The position numbers were made by a program, and so were the translations under genes. A model generated the notes under the pieces. It was not told the DNA's origin. It saw only the letters and a program-made list of their open reading frames with translations, and ran no database searches. Shown here one piece after another: positions 55,276 through 64,000 of a DNA stretch of 64,000 nt; position 1 is the first letter of the stretch; every line of letters starts with the position of its first letter. Origin of the DNA: Macrotis lagotis (lineage: Eukaryota; Chordata; Mammalia; Peramelemorphia; Peramelidae); contig NC_133666.1 of the NCBI RefSeq assembly GCF_037893015.1, positions 163,233,051 to 163,297,050 of the forward strand, written 5' to 3'.

Positions 55276-55429
55276 TTCCAAAATTAATTTTTACATCCTT
55301 CATAAAAAAGGAAATAATGCCATATTTTAGTTTTTTAAAAAATAGGATAATTTGGTGATATGAGAAGCATAAAATATCAAAAAAATTTTTTGTTATTTTG
55401 TGTAATTTTTAAATTAAACCTTCCTTTCC

Positions 55430-55640
55430 TTTCCTTTTGATGTCAAAACACTGGAAAATAACAATTAAACAAAAAACAGCTTTGCAACAAATATGTAGAG
55501 TTACATTCCCACATTTGACCATGTCCAAAAGTTTGTATCTCATTATTCATAAGAGTCAATCATCTCTTTCTCAGGAGGTAGTCAGTATTCTTTCTCATCA
55601 GTCTTCTGAAATCATGGGTATTCATTACATTGATTAGAGT
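55430..55640 (-). mobile_element. Probable L1 3' UTR fragment of an older family
   Basis: 'gtagagttacattcccacat', 'cataagagtcaatcatctct', 'aggaggtagtcagtattctt' and 'atcatgggtattcattacat' follow recalled text of a marsupial L1 3' UTR family different from those at 6 and 48 kb. The antisense orientation is inferred. Confidence 0.4.
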
Positions 55641-57140
55641 TCTTAGTTGAGTTTTTTTTTATCTAAGAGAAGAGTTCATTATCTAACAAATGGAAGAGAG
55701 AATCTCAGAAGATAAAATTAATAATTTTGATTAGATGTAATTAAAAAAGTTTTTTTGTTGTTTTTCACAAACCAGAAAAATTCATCTGAGATTCTAAGAA
55801 GAGGATATTCATTGCAAGTTTGTCTGATTAGGATATCATTTCCCGAATGCCTAATGAATTGATTCAAATTCACTAAGATTTTTCTCAATTGATAAACGTT
55901 CAAAGAATAAAAAAAAAATTCTTGAAAGCAGAAATTCAAATTATGACAACATAGTTATATTTTTAAGAGACATTGTTCTTGTCTCCCCTGTAGGGAAATA
56001 GCACTTAAATGTGTTAGTGGCCTAATATTAACACAGCATTATATTAGCAGAGTTCTGCAAAGTCTCCATTAAGCCAGATTTAAAGAGTTCGCAACATAAT
56101 ATAGGCAAGTAATGTTCCTTCTAGTACTTGGATAATTAAATATAAACTCTGAAAATACTCTAAATTATTTAGCTCTTACATGAGTTCTTTCTGGACTTGA
56201 AACCACTTTTTCATTGAGGTTTTGACCATAGGTGTTTGACATCACTGTGCTCTTCTGAATTTGTATCTTGATCTTCTCTGTCAACTTTTTATGGCCAGAT
56301 TTTTGTTCTTGTTTTTTTGCTCATCCTTTCCTTCTTCCCCTCCCTTTTTTGTCTTTTTTCCCCTTTCCTTTAAATATAAGTTCTACTCTCAGAGTGGAAG
56401 GGACACTGTCTTTATCTTTATTTGCCTGTGGCTACAGATACTGACTATTCACCTGGTGCTGCACTGATATTGCCTAAAGACTCACAGGGGACCCTTATAT
56501 CTGGTGTTATGCGGGGGGGGGGGGGTTAAGGGGCAAGGTGCATGACAATGATGTATACCCTGGTCATCCTAAGGCATATGATGTTGATGCTTGCCTCTCT
56601 CACAGCCCTTTGCCTCAGGATCTTCTGTTAGTTTATTGAAATAGGACTTGCCACTGGCCTACTGGGATACTTCTCATTCTGGAGGTCCCCCTTTATTCTG
56701 GAGAGATGCACCTCTTCAGCTGATCCTTCAAGGTTCTTGAGCTAAAAGACTGTTTTATCCATTCCTCTTCACTGGTTCTACCACTCCAAGATACATCTGG
56801 GTGATGCTACTTCATGGTTGTTCAAATGTGAACATGTAAGAGCCATATCAACTCACTGCTTACTTTACTGCCTTGGCTCCTGGAAGTTTGTTTCACTAAC
56901 CCAGTAAGTTTGCTTGAATGTCCCAATTAAAATTCTTTGAATGAACAACAAAACTAGTTTAACATCAGGATGCAGTCTGAGCAAAATTAAAGAGGAAAGG
57001 AAAATATACTTTTTAGAATCAAAAAGTGATAAACTAGTAGTCATTTATAGTTAATCAAAAGAATTGTATAATAATGAAGGAAAATTGATAAATGAGCTGT
57101 CGAGTTTGAAAATATTTTTTGAAACTATGAATAGCATTGA
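55641..57140. other. No recognisable gene or transposon
   Basis: About 1.5 kb. A G13 tract occurs at 56,513-56,525. 56,220-56,960 has a more balanced base composition than its surroundings but shows no recognised exon, promoter or LTR. Confidence 0.5.
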
Positions 57141-57144
57141 ATGA

Positions 57145-57415
57145 GTACTTACTATTTGCAGTTGGGCAGCTAGGATAAGAATCCAGTGGATAAACTATTG
57201 GGCCTGCAAGAAGGCTCAACTTTCTGAATTCAAATCTAACTCAGACACCTACTATCTGTGTCACCCTGGGCAAGTCACTTATCTTTCTTTCTCTTAGTTC
57301 CTCATCTATAAAATGAACTGGAGAAGAAAACAACAAACTTGCTAATTTCATTGCCAAGAAAACCCCAGATGAAGTCATGAATAGTTGGATGTGACTGAAA
57401 AAAATGAGTACAGCA
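57145..57415 (+). mobile_element. CORE-SINE, plus orientation
   Basis: The head 'gggcagctaggataagaatc' is followed by a B-box-like 'gaattcaaatctaac' (57,227), the core 'tcaccctgggcaagtcactt' (57,262) and 'cctcatctataaaatgaact' (57,300). The family tail 'ccaagaaaaccccagatgaa' (57,353) to 'ttggatgtgactgaaa' completes it. Full length. Confidence 0.88.
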
Positions 57416-57559
57416 AAACAAATTTACCAGGTGTCATATATACAGCAAAACAAATGTACCAGGTATCAGATATACAAAGTTAAACAGTTCATGCCATCAA
57501 GAAGCTTACATTTTAATATTGTTAAATATAATATAGAGATGTTTGTTATCCAATCAGAA

Positions 57560-58330
57560 TATCAAAAAATTCACTCTGTTAGGTCAAGATATCCTCTGTC
57601 TGAAAATAAATGAACAAACCAATACAAGTTTGGAAAGTTCTAGCACAGGCTGGACACAAATAGTTGATATGAACTTTTGGAGTGTTGATGCTTTTAAATT
57701 TGCACATTTCATAATGATTTTTAGTTACAGCAATTCTGCTTTGCTAATAGAGTTCAGTACCTTCCCTCTTCTGGACATGCTAGACAGTTGTGGGCCAGTT
57801 GTCTCACAAATGATTTCAAAATTTTTCAGAGAAACTTTGAAAGTGTCTTTATATCATTTCTTTTGATCTTTAGATATATTTTCCTTATGTGAATTCTCCA
57901 TGAAATAGTCTTTTAGGCAAAAATACTGGTTATCATGGCCAGCTCATCAATGTGGCATTCTCTCCTATACAGTTTGAACCTTTGGCCATTTAGAGGATTT
58001 CATTGTCATTGTCTGTTACCTTATCTTGCCAGGTGATCTTCAGAATATTCACAATTCAATGCAAATGATGTAGTTACCTAGAATGTTGCTAACATACTGT
58101 CTAGATTTCAAAGACATATAGCAATGAGGTCAGCAAATAGTCCTGTTGAACTTTAGCTTGGAAGGCAATGTAATTCCTCTTCTCTCTAACATTTTTCTTC
58201 AGAGCCCCCCCCAAAATACTGGGCTAGCTCTGGCAATATTTGCCAACTTTATCAACTATTTGGAAATCCTTAGAAAGTAAACTGTTAATCTACTGAACTT
58301 AAAACATAGCATTGAAGATTTCTTCATTTG
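57560..58330 (-). pseudogene. Decayed RTE-type LINE reverse transcriptase (C-terminal region)
   Basis: Conceptual minus-strand translation gives T-S-L-L-Y at about 58,125, then K-I-T-W-Q-D-K-V-T-D-N at 58,012-58,043 and Q-K-K-x-Y-K-D-T-F-K-V-S-L-K-N-F-E-I at 57,810-57,868. These follow, in the right order and spacing, the 'tLLYaCEtWt...kI.WqDkv.d.evL...qkkryKDtLk.slk.f.i' region that I recall from the C-terminal part of RTE-like non-LTR retrotransposon polymerases. Stops and small indels are numerous. A host gene is unlikely. The exact clade (RTE, or a relative) is not certain. Confidence 0.65.
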
Positions 58331-59724
58331 CTAACTAATGGCTGATGAGGAACTTTGATTTCTTGGTATTGTTTTTTTAGACTGAAATTGGCACAAACAA
58401 TATAATTACTCCATAATTTGTGAAATCTCATCAGAGAGGAAGCATAAAAATATTAGGAAATTTACAGGAATGGTAATCAATTAATATTCCTTTTTCAGGT
58501 GATTTGATTATAGTTCCTAGAGAAAGTGGTATGTTTAGGGTAAGATGACAAAAAAGATGAATTGAATAGAGTGGATGATTGGAGTTGGTCAGGGTTGGTT
58601 CACACAGAGTACTAAAGGAGTTTGAATTTGCTAACTTTTTAGAACTCAATCAAAATACCTCAATGTTAGGACCAAAGAGTATTTGTGGATTAAGTAGAGA
58701 ATAATGGACTGAATATGAGACTCTGGGATTCCTAACTCACTAAAAAATATTGTGGAAAAGATACTGAATACTGAATACTGTACTTAGGCCAGAATGATTT
58801 GACAAGCTCACTTTAACACTTCCTAGATGTAGGTAAATTTGAGGCTCATTTGTAGAATAAAAAATGATAACTTTATTGAAAGATTGTTTTGAGGAGATCC
58901 ACAAATCTTAAATCACTTTATAAGTGTGAACTATTACAAAAACATCATAGACAACTCATTCATTTAACTCTTTATAATTACAGTTGCCACTCTAAGAATA
59001 CTTAAATACCTTCCTTATATTTTGAAGGCAGGTACATTATACAATTATTCAGAAATCAAAGAGTGACTAGAACATGAATCTTTTCCTCATTCTTCAAAGA
59101 AGACAATCTAAAAGTCTTAATAATGCAATTATCCTATGACCTTGATCTTAAACTGTCTTTTTACTTTGAATGAAACTTAAACAGATCAGCAGGAGATTAG
59201 AAAAAATATCTCTATATCAATCTATTTTACAGCAGTTATCAGGTTACTTGGAAATAAAGGTGGAGTGATTAGGGACAGACAAATGTTTTAGTGCAGAAGT
59301 TTCTCAAGGATTTCCCCATTGTTTTATGCCCTTGTTTATAGCCAAAGGGTCAAAATCTATCATTATTTCATTAGCCTGACAAAAGTTGATTAAAACATAA
59401 GTAGGGTAGTACAACCTGTATTACAATAAGACATTCAACCTACATAACTTTTGTGAATTAATATAGAACAAATTTTGTGAAACAATTGTCATATGTTAAA
59501 CTGAGCAGAAAATGTGAATTTTAAATTGTTTTTAACTTAAGAATATTCTTGAATAATTTAGTTCATTGTTTCTTCTTTAGTTTATTGTACATTATTGTGA
59601 TGAAAAGAATTTCATCCTCTAAATAAAGGGGGAAAATATAAAAGATTTCTCTCCAGAAGTATAGCTCTCAAATTATAACCTAATAAATAAATTTTAGGAA
59701 GTTGTCTGGGCAACAGAAATGTTG
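58331..59724. other. No recognisable feature
   Basis: About 1.4 kb of AT-rich non-coding sequence with no recognised repeat. Confidence 0.5.
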
Positions 59725-59733
59725 CTCAACTTT
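59725..59733. repeat. Target-site duplication of HAL1-like element 2, left copy
   Basis: CTCAACTTT, followed by a T-rich antisense A-tail. The same 9-mer is at 62,997-63,005. Confidence 0.65.
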
Positions 59734-60047
59734 GTTTTTTTTTTTTGTTTGTTTTCATTTTCTTTAATTTATTTACATATTACTAAAATATTCTTGTTGT
59801 AAAAGTTAACATAATACCCCTTTCCCCCACAACATATAAAATAAAAAAAATGTGTTTCAGTCTGTGTCTGATACCATCAGCTCTGTCAGGGGTGGATCAC
59901 ATTCTTTATGATAAGTCTATCATAAAAGTTACTTCCATATTTTTCCACTGTTGCTGTTGCTGACTGTAAATCCCTCTGTCCATTCCTCCCCACTACCATA
60001 TGTTGTATTTTCTCTTTCCTTTCAATCTTTCCCTCTTCTAAAATGTG

Positions 60048-60200
60048 CTGTAGGGCAGCTGAGTGGCCCAGTGGATAGAGCACCGACACTGGGGCTAAGA
60101 GGCCCCAAGTCTACATCCCACCCTAGAGACCCAACAACCACCTGGCCCCTGGGGTCCTGAATAGGTCACCAAATCCACCCACCTTGAAAAAAGTAAAAAA
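60048..60200 (+). mobile_element. SINE shared by both HAL1-like elements (copy 2)
   Basis: The head 'gagtggcccagtggatagag' (60,060) is followed by 'accgacactggggctaagag', 'ctacatcccaccctagagac' and 'accaaatccacccaccttga'. It ends in 'aaaaaagtaaaaaagaaaat'. Same position, orientation and unusual 3' end as 39,192-39,345. Confidence 0.8.
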
Positions 60201-61065
60201 GAAAATGTGTTATATCTGACTATCCTCTTCTATTATCTACCTTCTCCTCTATCCACTACATCCCCCCTTCCCTCCCCCTGTCCCTCTTCTCTGCTTTTTC
60301 TTCTAGATTTCTATACTCTATTAAGTGTGTAACAGTTTTCCTCTCTGAGCCATCTCCCATGAGAATGAAGCTCCCTATTCCCCCCTCACCTTCCCCCCTT
60401 ACATAACACTATAAAAGCTATTTCTTGAGTCTTATACATGAAATATCCTTAGTCTATTCTACTCTCCTTTCCTTTTTCCCAGTACATTTCCTTTTCACCC
60501 ATTGACTCCATTTTTACAATATATTATACCTTCAAATTCAGCTCCCTCCTGTGATTTGTCTATATAAGGACCTTCTAACTGTGTCATTAAATGAGGTTTA
60601 TATGAGTATTATCAGTATCATCTTTTCATGCAGGAATACATGTAGTTCATCATCACTAAGTCCCTCATAATTTACCCTTCTCTTTTACCCTCTCTATGAG
60701 TCCTGTACTTGAAGATCAAACTTTCTGCTCAGCTCAGACTGATTTAACAGGAACATTTGAAATTCCCCTGTTTCTTTGAAAATCCATCTTTTCCCTTGGA
60801 AGAGGATGTTCAGTTTTGCTGGGTAGTTGATTCTTGGTTGCATTCTAAGCTCTTTTGCTTTCTGGAATATTATATTCCAAGCCCTATGAGCCCTTAATAT
60901 GATGTTGCTAAATCCTGTGTAATTCTGACTTTAGTTCCACAATATTTGAATTGTTTCCTTCTGACTGCTTGTAATATTTTCTCTTTGACTTGGGAGTTCT
61001 GGAACTTGGCTATAATATTCCTAGGGGGTTGGGTTTTTTATTTTTGGCTCTCTTTCTGTAGAAGA

Positions 61066-61212
61066 TCAGTAGATTCTTTCAATTTCTATTTTACCCTCTG
61101 CTTCTAGGATATCAGGACAATTTTCCTGTAGAAATTCTTTAAAAATGAAGTCAAGACTCTTTTCCTGATCAGAACTTTCAGGTAGCCCAATAATTTTTAA
61201 ATTATCTCTCAT
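61066..61212 (-). pseudogene. HAL1/L1 ORF1 RRM fragment, element 2
   Basis: The minus-strand frame reads M-R-D-N-L-K-I-I-G-L-P-E-S and F-K-E-F-L-Q-E-N-C-P-D-I-L-E-A-E-G-K. It is the same RRM segment as element 1 and is immediately downstream (in sense) of the L1 insertion that splits ORF1. Confidence 0.75.
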
Positions 61213-61657
61213 GATTGATGCTAAGCTAGATAAGCAGAACCAGAAAAACATTGTACACCCTAACAGCAACATGAGGGTGATGATCAACCTTGATGGACTT
61301 GCTCTTTCCATCAGCACAACAACCAGGGACAGTTTTGGGCTATCTGCAATGGAAAATACCATCTTTATCCAGAGAAAGAATTATGAACTTTGAACAAAGA
61401 CCAAAGACTATTACCTTCCAATTAGGAAAAAAGTTATCTTATTATGTAATTTTACTATCTAATACTTTATTTTTCCTCCATAAGGATATGATTTCTCTGT
61501 CATCACGTTCAACTGAGATCAATGTATACCATGGAAACAATGTAAATACTAATAGAATGCTTTCTATGGGCAGTGGGGGGGAGCGAAGCAAGAATGGGGG
61601 TAAAATTGTAAAACTCAAAATAAATAAAATATTTCTAAAAAATAAATTATCTGTCAT
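61199..61657 (+). mobile_element. L1 3' UTR fragment inserted in ORF1 of HAL1-like element 2, with duplication
   Basis: Body 61,213-61,643: plus-strand L1 3' UTR ('gcagaaccagaaaaacattg', 61,237; 'ggatatgatttctctgtcat', 61,485). It ends in 'aaactcaaaataaataaaat' and an A-rich tail. AAATTATCTCTCAT (61,199-61,212) and AAATTATCTGTCAT (61,644-61,657) are a 14-bp duplication with one mismatch. Its orientation is opposite to the host element. Confidence 0.9.
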
Positions 61658-61913
61658 AGATCTGCTTTCCTGACTAGCTGTTTTTTCACTGAAATATTTC
61701 ACATTTTCTTCTAGTTTTTCATTCTTTTGGTGTTGAATTTTTTATCTTGATTTCTCTCAAAGTCATCAGTTTCCTTTAGCTCCATTCTAAATTTGAAGAA
61801 TTTGTTTTCCTCAGGGAGCTTTCTTATTTCCTTTCCCATCTCAGTTCTGCTTTTTAAAGCATTATTCTCATTAACTTTTTGAACTGTTTTATCAATTTAA
61901 ACTAAAATGGTTT

Positions 61914-62168
61914 TTAATATATCATTTTCTTCAGCATTTTTTGGATCTCCTTAACTAAGCTGCTGACATCATTTTCATGTTTTTTTTCCTTCATCTCTCT
62001 CATTTTTCTTCCTAATTTTTCTTCTATCTCCCTTACTTGATTTTTAAAATCTTTTGTGATCTCTGTCATAAACTGAGACCAACTTCTATATTTCTTTGAG
62101 TCTTTAGAATGCAGAAGCTTGAACTTTCTCATCTTCAGAGTCTGTGTTTTGGTCCTCCATGGGACCAA
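61914..62168 (-). pseudogene. HAL1/L1 ORF1 N-terminal fragment, element 2
   Basis: An 84-codon frame with the coiled-coil start D-F-K-N-Q-V-R-E-I-E-E-K-L-G, parallel to 40,605-40,889 of element 1. Upstream, the M-S-K start lies near 62,210 in a different frame, so a shift separates them. Confidence 0.65.
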
Positions 62169-62996
62169 GGTAAATGTCTATGGTCAGGTTCCTTTTTTTC
62201 TGTTTGCTCATTTCCCCAGTCTGTGCCCTGGTTTTGGGGTGCTTCTTGAGCTTTTGACCATTATTGGGACACCCCTGCAAGGACCTCAGTTCCTTCAAGG
62301 TCTTATGGGAGGTATTGACTGCTCTCCTGGTCTGTTGAATGACCACAAGCTCACCTGTCTGTCCTGGGGCTTTGAGGAAGGTCCCTGCTCTATGGGGGTC
62401 ACAAACTGTGACCAGGGTATAAATATGGTCAAAGCCCCAGACTTCTGTCTCAGGGACAGAGGACAGACCTTGGTAATCTCCCTGCATTGTCTTACCTTCC
62501 ATGGGCTGAGTACTCTGGAGGCAGCTGCCAGGTGGCTCCTTTCTGGGCAGTTCCACAAGACTGTTTCTGTTTCCTGAGATCTGAGCTGCACTGAAGACCA
62601 AGGCCATGCTGAGTACGGCCACACTGGACTGGGCTTTGTGCTCCCTCTGGCAGAGGTCTCCGTATTGTTTTACTAAGTTGTGCTTGATGATCCCTGTGGT
62701 GGTAAGTCAAGAAATTACTTCTGCTGCTAGGAACCAGGGCTCCTAGAGGCCCATGTGTTCTGGGACTGTTCCTGGAAGGCTGATGCTCCTTTGTTCTGGC
62801 ATGCATCTGCATCCTCCAACCCAGTGTAACAGAGCCTTCCCACTATTTTCCAGGTTACCTTGGGCTGGAGAACTGCCTCACTGGATCTTTCTGTGGGTTC
62901 TGTCTCTTGAAAATTTAGAGTCAGAATTTTAATGTTTTTAAAATATTTTGGAGAGAACTCCTAAGAAAGGCTGTTTTCCTTCTGCCATCTTGGTTC

Positions 62997-63005
62997 CTCA
63001 ACTTT
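62997..63005. repeat. Target-site duplication of HAL1-like element 2, right copy
   Basis: CTCAACTTT, matching 59,725-59,733, directly after the element's 5' end. Confidence 0.65.
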
Positions 63006-63285
63006 TTTTGAAACACACATCTAGCTACTTACAAAAGTATGAAGTAATTAGAGTAATGGATAAAATGTAGATTAGTGAATAAGAAAGGCTAATGAATAAA
63101 AATATATTAAAGGGACACATATTAAAGATATAAATATATCGAAGAAATTAATTTATCAAAGTTAAACTAATTTTATATTTAAAAAATAAAACAAAAATAA
63201 AATTGTAGGTATGCTGTAGGATTTGTTAGTATTTAAAGAATGATGATTCATTGTTTTCTTTTGGGGGATTCAGAAATTATTATCA
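63006..63285. other. No recognisable feature
   Basis: Short AT-rich interval between the HAL1-like element and the terminal L1. Confidence 0.5.
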
Positions 63286-63289
63286 TTTA

Positions 63290-64000
63290 ATGGTATTATA
63301 TATTTTTCTAATTACATGTAAAGATAGGTTTCAACATATATTTCTGAAAAATATTTAGCCCCCTCCCTTTATTCCTTTCTCCCCCAAGGAATCAATTTAA
63401 TAAGGCTACAAATGTACAATCATGTTAAACATATCTCTACATTATTTATTTTGTATAAGAAGAATCAGAATGAAAGTAAAAAAAAACACAAAAAAGAAAA
63501 AAATAGTGAAGATAGTACATTTAGATCTCTTTTCAGACTCCATAGTACTTTTTCTGAGGGTATATATAATTTTCCATTATGAGTCCTTTGGAGTTGTTCT
63601 GAATCATAGTATTGTAGAGAAGAATTAAGTCTATCCTAGTTGGCCATCAACCAATATTCTTTTTACTATGTATAAAGTTCCCCAAATTCTGTTCACTTCA
63701 CTCAGTATGTGTTCTTATAAGTCTTTCCAGATATTTTAAAAATTCAAGTGTTCATAATTTCTTTTATAAAGTACTGTTTCATTTCATTAATATAGCCATT
63801 TCCCAGTTAATGAGTATCAACTCAATTTCCATTTCTTTGCCATAACAAAAAAAACTTGCTGCAAATAATTTTGTATGTGTAGAGCCTTTTTCATTTTTTA
63901 TGATTTCTGTGGGATATAAACTTAGTATAATATTTCCAGATCAAAGGGTATGGTGCAATTTTTTAATCTTTGGACTTTTTTCCAAATTGCTTTCCAGAAT
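63290..64000 (-). mobile_element. LINE-1 3' UTR, antisense, older family, runs off the right edge
   Basis: It starts around 'tatatttttctaattacatg' (63,299). It contains 'ccccctccctttattccttt' (63,360), 'ccatttcccagttaatgagt' (63,795), 'tttctttgccataacaaaaa' and 'ccagatcaaagggtatggtg' (63,936), which is the 3' UTR order of the other antisense L1 copies. Divergence is higher, so it is an older subfamily. It is cut by the window end. Confidence 0.8.

Larger units (their letters stand above)
59734..62996 (-). mobile_element. HAL1-like half-LINE, element 2 (5' UTR, ORF1, 3' tail; no ORF2)
   Basis: It has the same order as element 1: 5' end in sense 'gaaccaagatggcagaagga' (ends 62,995), 5' UTR to about 62,210, ORF1 to about 60,700, then a 3' region with the shared SINE (60,048-60,200). 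It ends in an A-tail at about 59,735. CTCAACTTT repeats flank it. ORF1 is broken by stops and by a 431-bp L1 insertion (61,213-61,643). Compared with element 1 it lacks the two (AAT)n-linked SINEs, so its 3' end shows the ancestral arrangement. Confidence 0.82.

Noticed and set aside
62104..62622. 172-codon minus-strand open frame
   Set aside because: It lies in the 5' UTR of HAL1-like element 2, runs into the ORF1 start in the wrong frame and shows no domain. Low-stop GC-rich sequence explains it. The 152-codon plus-strand frame there is its shadow.

Overview
This window is vertebrate, and almost certainly marsupial, nuclear DNA. It is AT-rich, has no operon-like coding density, and is packed with LINE-1 fragments of the kind abundant in opossum and dasyurid/macropod genomes. 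It also carries tRNA-headed SINEs with the CORE/MIR layout, MIR and L2 relics, fossils of an RTE-type LINE, and many (TA)n, (CA)n and related microsatellites. All family names come from recalled patterns, because no database could be searched. I cannot name the species. I found no host protein exon, so the window is intergenic or deep intronic.

Layout: 1-2.4 kb is an antisense L1 running in from the left edge. 2.5-6 kb holds RTE-tail, MIR and L1 scraps. 6.07-9.17 kb is an antisense 5'-truncated L1. 9.2-16.5 kb is low-information DNA with MIR/CORE-SINE copies, an L2 scrap and a short L1. 16.6-28.1 kb is a dense plus-strand cluster of L1 5' UTR/ORF1 segments. Inside that cluster, at 19,939-21,803, lies the only convincing complete protein-coding reading frame: an intronless 245-residue retrocopy of 14-3-3 theta (YWHAQ) with UTRs, a poly(A) remnant and target-site duplications. 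28-38 kb has an antisense L1 (31.8-34.2 kb), SINEs and L2 tails. 38.4-41.4 kb and 59.7-63.0 kb are two minus-strand 'half-LINE' (HAL1-like) elements. Each has a 5' UTR, ORF1 and 3' tail but no ORF2, and each is bounded by target-site duplications. 42.6-44.3 kb is a plus-strand L1 3' half. 47.9-54.3 kb is a nearly full-length antisense L1 interrupted by a SINE and by an unidentified cDNA-like insert. 57.6-58.4 kb is an RTE-type reverse-transcriptase fossil. 63.3-64.0 kb is another antisense L1 leaving the window.

These pieces are mostly linked by L1 biology. L1 machinery, encoded elsewhere when active, explains the L1 copies, the ORF2-less HAL1-like elements, the SINEs, the 14-3-3 retrocopy and the cDNA-like insert, because all show A-rich tails and several show target-site duplications. 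The observations most worth following are: (i) the 14-3-3 theta retrocopy keeps an open frame but has changed two of the four phosphopeptide-pocket residues (K49R, R127Q); (ii) both HAL1-like elements carry a tRNA-type SINE at the same internal position, implying a composite master element; (iii) the 419-bp cDNA-like insert in the full-length L1 has no recognised source gene.
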